This document shows positions 21,321-31,199 of a stretch of 64,000 nt of DNA, piece by piece (within the stretch, counting starts at the first letter, position 1; each line of letters begins with the position of its first letter). The notes beneath the pieces were generated by a model. The model made no database searches. It had not been told where the DNA came from and saw nothing but the letters and a program-made list of their open reading frames with translations. The position numbers were made by a program, and so were the translations under genes. The stretch covers positions 310,001 through 374,000 of the forward strand of contig NZ_KI519499.1 of the NCBI RefSeq assembly GCF_000482785.1, given 5' to 3'. The stretch comes from Derxia gummosa DSM 723 (GTDB lineage Bacteria > Pseudomonadota > Gammaproteobacteria > Burkholderiales > Burkholderiaceae_E).

Positions 21321-22151
21321 TCAGCGGCGCGCCTGTTCGTACAGCGGCTCGACCTGCTTGGCGACCACCGTCAGGTCGGCGATGCGGCTGCTGCTCGACG
21401 GGTGGGTGGACAGGATTTCGGCCGGCTCCTTGCCCTCGTTGGCGCGCTGCATCTTGTGCCAGACGTTGACCGCCGCCTGCGGGTCGTAGCCCGCGCGCGC
21501 CATGAGTTCGGTGCCGATGCGGTCGGCCTCGGTCTCCATTTCACGGCTGTTGGGCAGGCCGACGAGCAGCTGGAAGGCCTGACCGCCGAGCTGCTGCACA
21601 CCGCCGCCGTACACCGCGCCCACCACCTGGAGCAGCACCTGGGCCGGCATCTGGCGGCTCATGTTCTCGCGCGAATGCTCGCGCAGCGCGTGCGCGATCT
21701 CGTGGCCCATCACGGCGGCCAGCTCGTCGTCGGTGAGCTGGAGCTTGTTGATGAGGCCGGTGTACACGGCGATCTTCCCGCCCGGCATGCACCAGGCGTT
21801 CACCTCGTTCGAGGTGATGACGTTGATCTCCCACTTCCAGCCCACCGCGTCGGGCCGGAAGGCGCGCGTCTCGGGAATCAGGCGCTGGGCGATCGCGCGC
21901 ACGCGCTGGGTCTGGGCCGGGTTTTCGTTGAGATCATTCTTCTGCTGCGCGGCCTTGAGCGTCTGGGCGTACTGCTGCTGCGCCATCTTGTTGACGTCGG
22001 CAGGGCTGACGAAATCGCTCATCGTCTGGCTGCGGTTGACACCGACCACGCCAGGCGCCGTGGTGTTGACGGTCGCGCAGGCCGCGACCAGCGCGCAGGC
22101 CGCCGCGATCAGGGGCTTGCGCAGGCGAGCGAGCAGGCCGGTGGTTCGCAT
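21321..22151 (-). CDS. M48 family metalloprotease lipoprotein
   Basis: The 276-residue protein has a signal peptide with lipobox LVAAC (Cys25) and a zinc protease motif H150-E-I-A-H154, with the third ligand glutamate in NSREMETEADRIG. This is the LoiP/BepA-type periplasmic M48 group, linked to outer-membrane protein quality control. It lacks the C-terminal TPR domain of BepA, so it is nearer LoiP in size. It follows aroC after ten bases and may be co-transcribed. Confidence 0.88.
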   Translation of the reverse strand: MRTTGLLARLRKPLIAAACALVAACATVNTTAPGVVGVNRSQTMSDFVSPADVNKMAQQQYAQTLKAAQQKNDLNENPAQTQRVRAIAQRLIPETRAFRPDAVGWKWEINVITSNEVNAWCMPGGKIAVYTGLINKLQLTDDELAAVMGHEIAHALREHSRENMSRQMPAQVLLQVVGAVYGGGVQQLGGQAFQLLVGLPNSREMETEADRIGTELMARAGYDPQAAVNVWHKMQRANEGKEPAEILSTHPSSSSRIADLTVVAKQVEPLYEQARR

Positions 22152-22161
22152 GCCGGCCTCC

Positions 22162-23238
22162 TCAGCGCCCGACGTTCACGTCGCCGCACTGGGCGCGATG
22201 GCGCAGCGCATGGTCGATCAGCACCAGCGCCAGCATCGCCTCGGCGATCGGCGTCGCGCGGATGCCGACGCAGGGGTCGTGGCGACCATGCGTCTCGACC
22301 ACCGTCGGCTCGCCGTGGATGTCGATGGACTTGCGCGGCACGCGGATCGAGCTGGTCGGCTTGATCGCGAGGCTCACGCGGAGGTCCTGGCCCGTGCTGA
22401 TGCCGCCGAGCACGCCGCCCGCGTGATTGCTCAGGAAGCCCTCCGGCGTGATCTCGTCGCCGTGCTCGCTGCCCTTTTGGCTCACGCAGGCGAAGCCGTC
22501 GCCGATCTCGACGCCCTTGACGGCGTTGATGCCCATCATCGCGAAGGCGATGTCAGCATCGAGCTTGTCGAACAGCGGCTCGCCCCAGCCGGCCGGCAGG
22601 CCGCGCGCGACCACCTCGATACGCGCGCCGCAGGAATCGCCTGCCTTGCGCAGCGCGTCCATGTAAGCCTCAAGCTCGGGCACGACCGCCGCGTTCGGCG
22701 CGAAGAAGGCGTTGTTGGGAATCTCGGTCGCGTCCACGAAGGGAATCGCGATCTCGCCGAGCTGGCTCATCCAGCCCGAAAAGCTCACGCCGTGGCGCTC
22801 GGCCAGCCACTTCTTGGCCACCGCGCCAGCCGCCACGACGGGCGCCGTGAGCCGCGCCGACGAGCGACCGCCGCCACGCGGATCGCGGATGCCGTACTTG
22901 TTCCAGTAGGCGAAGTCGGCATGACCGGGGCGGAAGGTGGCGGCGATGTTGCCGTAGTCCTTGCTGCGCTGGTCTTCATTGCGGATCAGCAGCGCGATCG
23001 GGGTGCCGGTCGTCTTGCCCTCGTACACGCCGGACAGGATCTCGACGCGGTCGGGTTCCTGGCGCTGGGTGACGTGGCGCGAGGTGCCGGGGCGGCGGCG
23101 GTCGAGTTCGGGCTGGATGTCGGCCTCGCTCAGCGCCATTCCGGGCGGGCAGCCGTCGATCACGCAGCCGATCGCGGGGCCGTGGCTTTCGCCGAAGGTG
23201 GTGACGCTGAAGGTATGGCCGAAGGTATTGCCCGACAT
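22162..23238 (-). CDS. aroC: Chorismate synthase AroC
   Basis: The 358-residue FMN-dependent enzyme converts EPSP to chorismate, the precursor of tryptophan made by the trp genes nearby. [12 protein letters not shown] at the start, [25 protein letters not shown] and the C-terminal [14 protein letters not shown] are classic signatures. Length is normal. Confidence 0.97.
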   Translation of the reverse strand: MSGNTFGHTFSVTTFGESHGPAIGCVIDGCPPGMALSEADIQPELDRRRPGTSRHVTQRQEPDRVEILSGVYEGKTTGTPIALLIRNEDQRSKDYGNIAATFRPGHADFAYWNKYGIRDPRGGGRSSARLTAPVVAAGAVAKKWLAERHGVSFSGWMSQLGEIAIPFVDATEIPNNAFFAPNAAVVPELEAYMDALRKAGDSCGARIEVVARGLPAGWGEPLFDKLDADIAFAMMGINAVKGVEIGDGFACVSQKGSEHGDEITPEGFLSNHAGGVLGGISTGQDLRVSLAIKPTSSIRVPRKSIDIHGEPTVVETHGRHDPCVGIRATPIAEAMLALVLIDHALRHRAQCGDVNVGR

Positions 23239-23295
23239 GGCGATCCGGCCGCGCTGACGGCCGCAGGAGTGTTACGGGCCGGCGATTCTAGCGAA

Positions 23296-23341
23296 GCGAC
23301 CCGTGACCGGATGCCTGCGCGGACATCCCGTCACGGGTCGC
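23296..23341. repeat. Perfect 12-bp inverted repeat between CBS gene and aroC
   Basis: GCGACCCGTGAC (23296-23307) and GTCACGGGTCGC (23330-23341) form a 12-bp stem with a 22-base loop. A second 9-bp stem, CGGCGGCGA/TCGCCGCCG, lies just right of it at about 23369-23397. Both follow the leftward CBS gene, so they may end or protect its transcript, though no T-run is present. Confidence 0.4.
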
Positions 23342-23402
23342 GGATGGGAGGCGGCCCGGGCCTCCCGGCGGCGGCGACCCTCGCGGATCGCCGCCGGAAG
23401 CA

Positions 23403-23870
23403 TCACAGCGTCGGCTGCGACGATTCGGCCTCGTCCTCGACCGGCCAGTCGCGGATATAGGCCTTGAGCATCTTGTTCTCGAAGCTCTGGGCGTCGAGCA
23501 CGGCCTTGGCGACGTCGTAGAACGAGATCACGCCGATTAGCGTCTTGCCGTCGAGCACCGGCAGGTAGCGCGTGTGCTTCTCCAGCATCATGCGGCGCAC
23601 TTCATTCACCTCGGTATTGGGCGTGCAAGTAAGCGGATGGTCGTCCATCACGCTGCGCACGCGGGCCGGGCCGAGCGCGCCCTCGTTGCCGCTGATGCGC
23701 TTGATGACTTCACGGAAGGTGAGCATGCCCACCAGGTCGCCGTGTTCCATCACCACCAGCGAGCCGATGTCGTGATCGGCCATCGTCTGCACCGCGGCCG
23801 CGATCGCGGATTCGGGGTGCACGGTGAAAAGCGCCGTCCCTTTGACGCGCAAGATGTCGCTGACCTTCAT
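23403..23870 (-). CDS. CBS-pair domain protein
   Basis: The 155-residue soluble protein is made of two CBS domains (about residues 8-60 and 75-130). The motifs DHDIGSLVVMEHGDLVGMLT and TRYLPVLDGKTLIGVIS mark the two halves. CBS pairs bind adenosine nucleotides and usually regulate a partner enzyme or channel; here there is no fused partner. Stand-alone proteins of this size are common in betaproteobacteria with no settled role. Promoter and partner are not evident in 23871-24027. Confidence 0.88.
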   Translation of the reverse strand: MKVSDILRVKGTALFTVHPESAIAAAVQTMADHDIGSLVVMEHGDLVGMLTFREVIKRISGNEGALGPARVRSVMDDHPLTCTPNTEVNEVRRMMLEKHTRYLPVLDGKTLIGVISFYDVAKAVLDAQSFENKMLKAYIRDWPVEDEAESSQPTL

Positions 23871-24027
23871 GGCTGATTCCTTCCTCGATGGACTTCACGG
23901 GTTGCCCGGACGCGAAAGCTTGAACGCGCCCCCTGCCGACGGCAAGTCGTAATCATGCGAAGCATTGATCTGTCGGCATCCATGAACGAGCAGCAACCAT
24001 GCCCGCCCGAGGGGCATCGGACCTGTG

Positions 24028-24813
24028 TCAGGGCGCGACGGTATGACGCCAGCCCAGCCCCGCGGTCGTGCCGCCGTGCACGTCGCGCAGCGGCCGGTAT
24101 TCGCAGCCGATGTAATCGTCATAGCCCGACACCGCGACGGCGCTGAGCACGTAGCGATAGTTGACCTCGCCGGTATCGGGCTCGTGACGCTCGGGCACGC
24201 TGGCGATCTGCACATGCCCGATGCGCTCGCGGAAGCGCTCGAAGCGGCGCACCAGATCGCCCTGCATGATCTGCACGTGATAGCAGTCGAACAGGATCTT
24301 CAGGTTGGCCTGCCCGACCGCGTCCTGGATGTCGGCCGCCTGCTCGATGGTGTTGAGGAAGTAGCCGGGCATGTCGCGCGTGTTGATCGGTTCGATCAGG
24401 ATCGTGAGACCGCGCTTTGCGGCTTCGGTCGCGGCCAGCGCGAGATTGCGCAGATAGGTCGCACGCGCAGCGCTGCTGCCGTTGTCGGCCACGCCAGCGA
24501 GCACGTGGATGAGCCTGTTGCCGAGCTGACTCGAATACACGAAGGCCTCGTGCAGATGCTTCTCGAAATCGGCCTCGCGGCCCGGCACGGCGGCCAGCCC
24601 GCGCTCGCCAGCGGCGAAGTCGCCGAAGGCCGTGTTGTGAAGCACGGTCTGCACATGGGCCTGGAGTGCGGCATTGCGCAGTTCGGCGGCCAAACGCGAA
24701 TAGGGCTCGTGCAACTCGACGTAGCGGAAGCCGTCGGCGGCGGCGGCCGCGAAACGATCGACCAGCGGCAGCTCGGTATAGAGATAGGACAGGTTGGCGG
24801 CGTACTTGAGCAT
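24028..24813 (-). CDS. hyi: Hydroxypyruvate isomerase family protein
   Basis: The 261-residue TIM barrel belongs to the AP endonuclease 2-like isomerases. MLKYAANLSYLYTE at the start, the metal-ligand segment ILIEPINTRDMPGYFL, and FDCYHVQIMQGDL are typical of Hyi, which interconverts hydroxypyruvate and tartronate semialdehyde. The close relative OtnI acts on 2-oxotetronate, so the substrate is uncertain. I chose the ATG at 24813; a GTG at 24828 is possible. It stands alone with no glyoxylate genes around. The 206 bases upstream (24814-25019) show nothing clear. Confidence 0.8.
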   Translation of the reverse strand: MLKYAANLSYLYTELPLVDRFAAAAADGFRYVELHEPYSRLAAELRNAALQAHVQTVLHNTAFGDFAAGERGLAAVPGREADFEKHLHEAFVYSSQLGNRLIHVLAGVADNGSSAARATYLRNLALAATEAAKRGLTILIEPINTRDMPGYFLNTIEQAADIQDAVGQANLKILFDCYHVQIMQGDLVRRFERFRERIGHVQIASVPERHEPDTGEVNYRYVLSAVAVSGYDDYIGCEYRPLRDVHGGTTAGLGWRHTVAP

Positions 24814-25019
24814 CGGCGTGAGGGGCACGGAGGGCGGACGCCCGCTGAGGAAGCCGGCCGCCGCGATGGCGACCGCGCAATGAAGACAAGGGAAACTAGC
24901 AAGGATTCCGCCGATGACCGGCGAAATGGCGCAACGCCGCCCGCCGGTCGCGCAGCTGCGGCGGCCGGGCGGACGCCGAACTCACCCGCCGCGAATCGAC
25001 CGCCGGGCCGCTCAACCGC

Positions 25020-25988
25020 TCAACCCGTCACGAGCTTGCGCTTCATCCGCTCGCAGGCGGCAACCAGCTCGGCGCAGGTGCCCGGCTCCCAGGCCGAATG
25101 GCCGGCGTCGGGCACGACGATGTATTCGGCGCCGGGCCAGCGGCGTTGCAGGTCGTCGGCACTGACGATCGGGCAGACCATGTCGTAGCGGCCCTGGATG
25201 ATCGTGCAGGGCAGATGGCCGATGCGCGGCACGCCCGCGAGCAGGGCGCCCTCGGGCATGAAGATGCCGTTGAGCATGTAGTGGCACTCCAGCCGCGCGA
25301 GGCCAAGCGCGACCGCATCGGTTTCCATCTGCGCGGCGGTGCCCGCCGCGAGCGCCGGCATCAGGTTGGAGCAGCTGCCCTCGTAATGGCCCCAGGCGCG
25401 CGCAAACGGCAGGTGCATGGCCGGATCGGGATCGAACAGCCGGCGCGCGTAGGCATGCAGCAGATCGCCGCGCTCGCGCTCCGGCACCATGCCCGCGAAC
25501 TGCCGCCACGCCTCGGGAAACACATAGCCCATCCCGTTGACGAACCACTCCACCTCGCGCTTGCGGCCGAGAAAGATGCCGCGCAGCACGAAGCCGAGCG
25601 CCCGTTCCGGATGCGCCTGCCCGTAGGCCAGCGCCAGCGTGCTGCCCCAGGAACCGCCGAACACAAGCCAGCGGTCGATGCCGAGGTGCTCGCGCAGCTT
25701 CTCGATGTCGCGCACGAGGATGGGCGTGGTGTTCTCGCGCACCTCGCCGAGCGGCGTCGAGCGCCCTGCCCCGCGCTGGTCGAACAGCACGATCCGGTAG
25801 AAGGCCGGATCGAAGAACTGCCGGTGCCTCGGGCTGCAACCGCCGCCCGGCCCGCCGTGCAGGAAGAGCACCGGGATGCCGCGCGGATTGCCCGACTGCT
25901 CCCAGTACAGCGTGTGCAGGTCCGACACGATCAGCGCACCGCGCTCATAGGGTTCGATCGGCGGATAGAGCTCGGTTCTCGGTTTCAT
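25020..25988 (-). CDS. pip: Prolyl iminopeptidase (alpha/beta hydrolase)
   Basis: The 322-residue S33 peptidase removes N-terminal proline from peptides. The oxyanion motif HGGPGGG is at residues 44-50, the nucleophile is Ser113 in GGSWGS, and the acid and histidine lie in QGRYDMVCP and DAGHSAWEPG. Ends in a short basic tail. Its ATG overlaps the stop of the YihY-family gene (ATGA), so the two are probably co-translated. Confidence 0.94.
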   Translation of the reverse strand: MKPRTELYPPIEPYERGALIVSDLHTLYWEQSGNPRGIPVLFLHGGPGGGCSPRHRQFFDPAFYRIVLFDQRGAGRSTPLGEVRENTTPILVRDIEKLREHLGIDRWLVFGGSWGSTLALAYGQAHPERALGFVLRGIFLGRKREVEWFVNGMGYVFPEAWRQFAGMVPERERGDLLHAYARRLFDPDPAMHLPFARAWGHYEGSCSNLMPALAAGTAAQMETDAVALGLARLECHYMLNGIFMPEGALLAGVPRIGHLPCTIIQGRYDMVCPIVSADDLQRRWPGAEYIVVPDAGHSAWEPGTCAELVAACERMKRKLVTG

Positions 25989-27397
25989 GGTCGTTGGATG
26001 TGCGGCAGCGGTCCGTCCGGTTGTACCGGAATCGCGACGGCTGTCGCAGAAGGTTGCGGCCCGTATTGCGCCGCGCCGCTGCCTGCGCGTGCAAACCAGG
26101 TGTCGAGATCGGTGGCAAGCGCCGTGTCGATCGCCTCGGCCGCGTGGCGGATGGCGGCGGGCGCGCCGGCACGGCCGGCGGCCATGAGCGTGAAGGCGCG
26201 GAACACGTCGGCGACGCGGATGTCGCGCGCATCCACCACGAGCGCCCAGCGCTCCTCCTCGCGCGGGCGACGGCGCAGGCCGAGCAGCACGCCCACCGGC
26301 GCGCGCGCGGCCGGCGCGTCGAGCCGCGCGACCCAGCCCGTCGCGACGAGACGGCAGAGCACCTCCTCCAGTTCGTCGAGCGCGAGGCGGGTGCCGAGGC
26401 GCAGTTCGTCGAGACTGGCGCCGGCCGGCTGGCCGACCGGCGGACGGCCGGCGCGCCAGAAATGTTCGAGCACCGCCATCGCGTCGAGGAAGGCGTCGCC
26501 CGATTCCGGCACTCGGCGCCATTGCCCGTGGCGCAGCGACGGCAGCGTCGCGGTGATGGCCGCGCCCGCGAGCGTGATGACCCAGCACAGATAGACCCAC
26601 AGCAGGAACAGCGGCACCGCCGCGAAGGTGCCGTACACCGCCGTGTAGGTGTTGAACTTGCCGATGAACAGCGCGAACAGCTTCTTCGCCACCTCGAAGG
26701 CCACGCCCGCCAGCGCGCCACCCGCCACCGCGTCGGGCAGCCTCACCTTCTTGTTGGGCAGCACACGGTAGGCAAAGGTGAAGGCCGCCACCGAGAAGGC
26801 CATCGGCAGCAGCTCGATCAGATCGGCCAGCAGGCCGTCATCGCCGCGATGCGGCTTGCCCACCAGCAGCGAGGTGAGCGTGAGCGAGGCGCCGAGCAGC
26901 AGCGGCCCGATCGTGATGACGGCCCAGAACATCAGCAGCCGTTGCAGCAGCGGACGCGGTTCGCGCACCCGCCAGATCTTGTTGAACGCGCCCTCGATGG
27001 TGGACAGCAGCGCCATCGACGTCAGCACGAGAAAGAAGCCGCCCACCGCCGAGATCCGCGCCGCCTTGGCCGCGAACTGGTTGAGGTTGGTCATCACGCC
27101 CTTGGAGATCGCCTCGGGCAGCAGGTTATGCACGAGCCAGTCCTGCAAGGCGACGCGGAACTGCTCGAACAGCGGGAAGGCGGTGAACAGCGCGAGCGCG
27201 ACGGTGAACATCGGCACCAGCGACAGCACCGTCGTGTAGGTGAGGCTGCCGGCAACGTCGGCGATGCGTTCCTCGCGCAGACGGCGGCCCGCAAAGCGCA
27301 GCGCGGCGCCGAGCGTGGCGGCATCGAGCCGTCGCAGGCGTGCCAGCAGGCGAAGCGGCGCAGACGGGGCGGGGGAAGAGGTCATCCGGCCGATCAT
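25985..27397 (-). CDS. YihY/BrkB family inner-membrane protein
   Basis: The protein of about 470 residues has six membrane segments in the first 300 residues and the family motif DVAGSLTYTTVLSLVPMF early on. IEGAFNKIWRVREPRP and YRVLPNKKVRLPDAVAGG follow. The C-terminal part (about 310-470) is a soluble winged-helix-like extension found in longer members. The family was once called RNase BN by mistake; its transport role is unproven. The start is either ATG 27397 (MIGRMTSS) or ATG 27385; neither has a good ribosome site. Confidence 0.9.
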   Translation of the reverse strand: MIGRMTSSPAPSAPLRLLARLRRLDAATLGAALRFAGRRLREERIADVAGSLTYTTVLSLVPMFTVALALFTAFPLFEQFRVALQDWLVHNLLPEAISKGVMTNLNQFAAKAARISAVGGFFLVLTSMALLSTIEGAFNKIWRVREPRPLLQRLLMFWAVITIGPLLLGASLTLTSLLVGKPHRGDDGLLADLIELLPMAFSVAAFTFAYRVLPNKKVRLPDAVAGGALAGVAFEVAKKLFALFIGKFNTYTAVYGTFAAVPLFLLWVYLCWVITLAGAAITATLPSLRHGQWRRVPESGDAFLDAMAVLEHFWRAGRPPVGQPAGASLDELRLGTRLALDELEEVLCRLVATGWVARLDAPAARAPVGVLLGLRRRPREEERWALVVDARDIRVADVFRAFTLMAAGRAGAPAAIRHAAEAIDTALATDLDTWFARAGSGAAQYGPQPSATAVAIPVQPDGPLPHIQRP

Positions 27398-27446
27398 AAA
27401 TAATGGCCGGTTCCGATCCGACCGCCGCGCCAAGCGCGTCCGCCCC

Positions 27447-27953
27447 ATGAACCGTCCGTCCGCCCCCTCCGCCGCCGATCCGTCCGCCTCCGTGCCGGAC
27501 GCCACACCGGCGGCCGCCAGCCTCGCCACGCCCGCCGACGCGCCCACGCCCGGCGATCCGGTCATCGCGCGCCGTGCCTGGCTTGTCGCCTGCGCGAGCC
27601 TGAGCCTGCTGATCCTGCTGCTCACCGCCTGGGAGCTGAAGCTCGCGCCGCTGCGTCCGGGCGGCTCGTGGATGGTGCTGAAGGTGCTGCCGCTGCTCGC
27701 GGCGCTGCCGGGCGTGCTCAAGCGCCGGCTCTACACCTTCCAGTGGGCGTCGCTGCTGCTGGTCGTGTATCTCGGCGAAGGCGCGCTGCGGGTGGCGAGC
27801 GATCCGGGCGCGATGTCGCGCGCGATGGCGGGGGCGGAGCTGGTGCTGAGCCTTGTGCTGTTCGTGGCGCTGCTGGTGTATGCGCGGCCGTACAAGAAGG
27901 CCTACAAGGCGCGCAAGAAGGCGCTCGAAGCGGCGGAACGCGCGGCGCGCTGA
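27447..27953 (+). CDS. DUF2069 membrane protein
   Basis: The 168-residue protein has an Ala/Pro-rich N-terminus followed by four membrane helices (about residues 43-150) and a basic C-terminal tail KKAYKARKKALEAAERAAR. This layout matches DUF2069, an uncharacterised family often found beside yihY and wrbA in betaproteobacteria. It diverges from the YihY-family gene with about 50 bases between. No function is known. Confidence 0.8.
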   Translation: MNRPSAPSAADPSASVPDATPAAASLATPADAPTPGDPVIARRAWLVACASLSLLILLLTAWELKLAPLRPGGSWMVLKVLPLLAALPGVLKRRLYTFQWASLLLVVYLGEGALRVASDPGAMSRAMAGAELVLSLVLFVALLVYARPYKKAYKARKKALEAAERAAR

Positions 27954-27961
27954 GGCTGGTC

Positions 27962-29488
27962 ATGACCTTGCCGCCACCGCCCGCCATGCCGGCCTCGCCG
28001 GCTTCGGCCGCCATGCCCGCGGCCGAAGCCGATGCCGACGCCCGCGCGACCGCCGACGCCCTGCTCGCCCGCCTGCGCGACATCGTCGGCGCCAGCCACG
28101 TCATCACCGACGCCGCCGACCAGGCGCCCTTCCTCACCGACTGGCGCCGTCGCTACACCGGCCGCGCGCTCGCCGTCGTGCGCCCCGGCAGCACGCAGGA
28201 AGTCGCCGCCGTGGTGCGCGCCTGCGCCGACACGCGCACCGCCGTCGTGCCCCAGGGCGGCAATACCGGCCTCGTCGGCGGCGCGACGCCCGACGCGTCG
28301 GGCCGCGCCATTGTGCTGAGCTTGCGCCGCATGAACGCGATCCGCGAGGTCGATGCGGCCAACGCGACGCTCGTGGCCGAGGCCGGCTGCACGCTCGCCG
28401 AGGCACAGGCGGCGGCCGAGTCGGCCGGGCTCATGCTCGCGCTCACGCTTGCCTCGCAGGGCAGTTGCACCGTCGGCGGCAATCTCTCGACCAACGCCGG
28501 CGGCGTGCAGGTGCTGCGCTACGGCAACGCGCGCGAGCAATGCCTCGGCCTCGAAGTCGTGACCGCCAGCGGCGACGTGTGGAACGGCCTGAGCGGCCTG
28601 CGCAAGGACAACACCGGCTACGACCTGCGCGACCTGTTCATCGGCGCCGAGGGCACGCTCGGCGTCATCACCGCCGCCTGCCTCAGGCTGCATCCGAAGC
28701 CGCGCGCCCGCGTCATCTGCCTGTTCGCGCTCGACGACCTGCATGCCGCCACGCGACTGCTCATGCGCGCCCAGGCCATGGCCGGCCCGGCGCTCACCGC
28801 CTTCGAGGTGTTCAACGCGCTCTGCCTCGATCTCGTGCTGAAGCATGTGGACGGCGCCCGCGCGCCCTTCGCCGAACGCGCGCCGCAATACGCGCTGCTC
28901 GAACTGAGCGATCACGAATCCGAAGTCCACGGCATCGCGCTGGCCGAGGCCATCGCCGCCGCCGCGATCGACGCGGGTGAGGCGCGCGACGCCGTCATCG
29001 CGCAGAACGGCGCCCAGGCGAAGGCGCTGTGGGCGCTGCGCGAGAACCTGTCCGAAGCCCAGGCGCGCGAGGGCAAGAACCTCAAGCTCGACATCTCGGT
29101 GCCGGTGTCGCGCGTCGCGGCCTTCGTCGATGCGGCGCGCGAAGCGCTCGGAAGCGAGCAGCCAGGCATCCGTCTGGTGACTTTCGGTCACCTCGGTGAC
29201 GGGAATCTGCACTTCAACCTCAGCCCGCCGCTCGATACCGACGGCCGCCCGGAGCCCGAAGCGAGCTTCCTCGCGCGCCAGAACGCCGTGTACCGGCTGG
29301 TGCACGACCTCGTGCTCGAACACGCCGGGTCGATCTCGGCCGAGCATGGAATCGGGCAACTGCGCCGTGATGAACTGTTGCGGACCAAGCCTGAGCCGGC
29401 GCTAGCCTTGATGCGCGCCATCAAGCAGGCGCTCGACCCGGACGACCTCATGAATCCGGGCAAGCTGATTCCGCGGAGACCTTCATGA
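27962..29488 (+). CDS. FAD-linked 2-hydroxyacid dehydrogenase (GlcD/D2HGDH-like)
   Basis: The 508-residue flavoprotein has the VAO-fold FAD-binding domain with PQGGNTGLVGGATP and NLSTNAGGVQVLRYGN. The C-terminal catalytic domain has HLGDGNLHFN, SAEHGIGQLRRD and a final DLMNPGKL. These motifs are shared by D-lactate dehydrogenase, glycolate oxidase GlcD and D-2-hydroxyglutarate dehydrogenase; the single-subunit form without GlcE/GlcF favours the last. D-2-hydroxyglutarate is a by-product of SerA, so it may be a clean-up enzyme. Its stop overlaps the next start (ATGA). Confidence 0.88.
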   Translation: MTLPPPPAMPASPASAAMPAAEADADARATADALLARLRDIVGASHVITDAADQAPFLTDWRRRYTGRALAVVRPGSTQEVAAVVRACADTRTAVVPQGGNTGLVGGATPDASGRAIVLSLRRMNAIREVDAANATLVAEAGCTLAEAQAAAESAGLMLALTLASQGSCTVGGNLSTNAGGVQVLRYGNAREQCLGLEVVTASGDVWNGLSGLRKDNTGYDLRDLFIGAEGTLGVITAACLRLHPKPRARVICLFALDDLHAATRLLMRAQAMAGPALTAFEVFNALCLDLVLKHVDGARAPFAERAPQYALLELSDHESEVHGIALAEAIAAAAIDAGEARDAVIAQNGAQAKALWALRENLSEAQAREGKNLKLDISVPVSRVAAFVDAAREALGSEQPGIRLVTFGHLGDGNLHFNLSPPLDTDGRPEPEASFLARQNAVYRLVHDLVLEHAGSISAEHGIGQLRRDELLRTKPEPALALMRAIKQALDPDDLMNPGKLIPRRPS

Positions 29489-30048
29489 ACACCCCCGTCA
29501 GCCATCCGTCCGCCAGCCCGACCTCGCGCGCGGCGCGCGTCGGCCTCGCCCTCCTGGCGCGCGGCATGGCCGCCGCCGCGCTCTGCCTCGCGGCAGGCTT
29601 GCCGGCCGCCGCCCAGCAGCTCTACCGCTGCGACGTGGACGGCCGCACCACCTATACCGACAAGCCCTGCGCCGCCGGCAGCCGGCAGACCGCGGTGGCG
29701 CCCGCGCCCGACATCGACCCCGCCGACCAGGCCGCCGCCCAGGCGCGCAGCGAACGCCTCGTGCGCCAGGCCGAAGCCGCCGACGCCCGCCGTGCCGCCG
29801 AGGCCCGCGCCGAAGCCGCTGCCAACACCGCACGCGCCCAGCAGCTACGCACCGACGAAGCCCGCAGCCTCGCCGCCGATACCGCACCCGACCTCGAAGC
29901 GCCGATCGTGCGGCGCCGGGTGATCGTGATCGACCCGCACAACCGCTATCGCGTGCCCGCCGTGCCGCAGCAACCCGCGCAGCCGCCGAGCCAGCCGACG
30001 CATCGGCGCATCCAGCTCGGACCGGTCAGGAGTTCGTCCGCGCAGTAG
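29485..30048 (+). CDS. DUF4124 domain secreted protein
   Basis: The 187-residue protein has a signal sequence ending near residue 43 (AAGLPAAAQQ). A short DUF4124 domain follows with LYRCDVDGRTTYTDKPCAAG, a small beta-rich module holding a cysteine pair. After it comes an Ala/Arg/Glu-rich helix and a Pro-rich tail. Predicted periplasmic, function unknown. It is coupled to the dehydrogenase gene by ATGA overlap, and converges on dusA with nine bases between. Confidence 0.82.
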   Translation: MNTPVSHPSASPTSRAARVGLALLARGMAAAALCLAAGLPAAAQQLYRCDVDGRTTYTDKPCAAGSRQTAVAPAPDIDPADQAAAQARSERLVRQAEAADARRAAEARAEAAANTARAQQLRTDEARSLAADTAPDLEAPIVRRRVIVIDPHNRYRVPAVPQQPAQPPSQPTHRRIQLGPVRSSSAQ

Positions 30049-30057
30049 CGCGACGAC

Positions 30058-31143
30058 TCAATCGTCGGTGAGCGCCCAGCCCGGCCGGCCGATGCCGCTG
30101 TCGGCCAGGCCCTCGGCCACTTCCATCGCGCGCAGCAACAGTTCGGGGCCGGCGCCGCGCAGTTCGTTCGCATCGCTCAGCAGCTGGCGGAAGCGCCGCG
30201 CGCGCCGCATGCCGTTGTAGAGCCCGAGCACATGGCGCGCGACATTGCGCAGCGGCGTGCCGTGCTCGCGCGCCTCGCGGCCGGCGTAATCGGCCAGGGC
30301 GCGCATCACGTCGGCGCGCGTGGGCGGGCGCCAGTCCTCGGCCGTGTCGCGCAAGAACTCGCCTTCCCAGAGCGCGAGCGCATAAGGGTTGTGATAGGCC
30401 TCGCGGCCGATCATCACGCCGTCGAGCGCGATGCCGTCCGCGCCCGGCGCGAGCCGCGCGCCAATCGCGCCGGCATCGGCGATGCCGCCGTTCACGATGA
30501 TTTCCACCGCCGGAAAGTCGCGCTTGAGCCGCTCGGCGAAGTCGTAGCGCAGCGGCGGTACCTCGCGGTTTTCCTTCGGGCTCAGGCCCTTGAGCCAGGC
30601 ATTGCGCGCATGGACGATGAACAGCCCGCAGCCCGCCTCGGCCACCGTGCCGACGAAGTCGCGCACGAAGTCGTAGCTCTCGACGCGGTCGAGGCCGATG
30701 CGGTGCTTGACCGTCACCGGCAGCGGCGTGGCGTCGGCCATGGCCTTGACGCAATCGGCCACGAGCTGCGGCTCGGCCATCAGGCAGGCACCGAAGCTGC
30801 CGCGCTGCACGCGCTCGCTCGGGCAGCCGCAGTTGAGGTTGATTTCGTCGTAACCGTATTTCTCGGCCAGACGGGCGCATTGGGCGAGATCGGCCGGCTC
30901 GCTGCCGCCGAGTTGCAGCGCCACCGGATGCTCAGCCGCGTCGAAACGCAGATGGCGATCGACGTCGCCGTGCAGCAGCGCGCCCGACGTCACCATCTCG
31001 GTGTAGAGGAAAGCCCGCGGCGACAGCAGGCGATGCAGCTGGCGGCAATGGCGATCCGACCAGTCGAGCATCGGCGCGACGCAGATGCGATGCGCGCCAA
31101 GCGACGGAACGGCCCTGCCGGTTGAACTTGATTCAATTGTCAT
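30058..31143 (-). CDS. dusA: tRNA-dihydrouridine synthase DusA
   Basis: The 361-residue FMN enzyme reduces uridines 20/20a in the tRNA D-loop. CVAPMLDWSDRHCR near the N-terminus, the catalytic cysteine Cys107 in NLNCGCPSERVQ, GSFGACLM, and IVNGGI plus DGVMIGREAY mark the DusA subgroup. I chose the ATG at 31143 (MTIESSSTG); a GTG upstream adds eight residues. Divergent from the gene at 31200. Confidence 0.94.
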   Translation of the reverse strand: MTIESSSTGRAVPSLGAHRICVAPMLDWSDRHCRQLHRLLSPRAFLYTEMVTSGALLHGDVDRHLRFDAAEHPVALQLGGSEPADLAQCARLAEKYGYDEINLNCGCPSERVQRGSFGACLMAEPQLVADCVKAMADATPLPVTVKHRIGLDRVESYDFVRDFVGTVAEAGCGLFIVHARNAWLKGLSPKENREVPPLRYDFAERLKRDFPAVEIIVNGGIADAGAIGARLAPGADGIALDGVMIGREAYHNPYALALWEGEFLRDTAEDWRPPTRADVMRALADYAGREAREHGTPLRNVARHVLGLYNGMRRARRFRQLLSDANELRGAGPELLLRAMEVAEGLADSGIGRPGWALTDD

Positions 31144-31199
31144 GGTCGGCGGGATTGTAGGATGCACCTCGTCTGCAGCTCCCCGCCTCGCCGCCCTTC

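Noticed and set aside
25994-27403. A 469-codon rightward frame opposite the YihY-family gene
   Set aside because: It is His/Arg/Gln-rich noise with no domain and is antisense to a protein with clear membrane helices.
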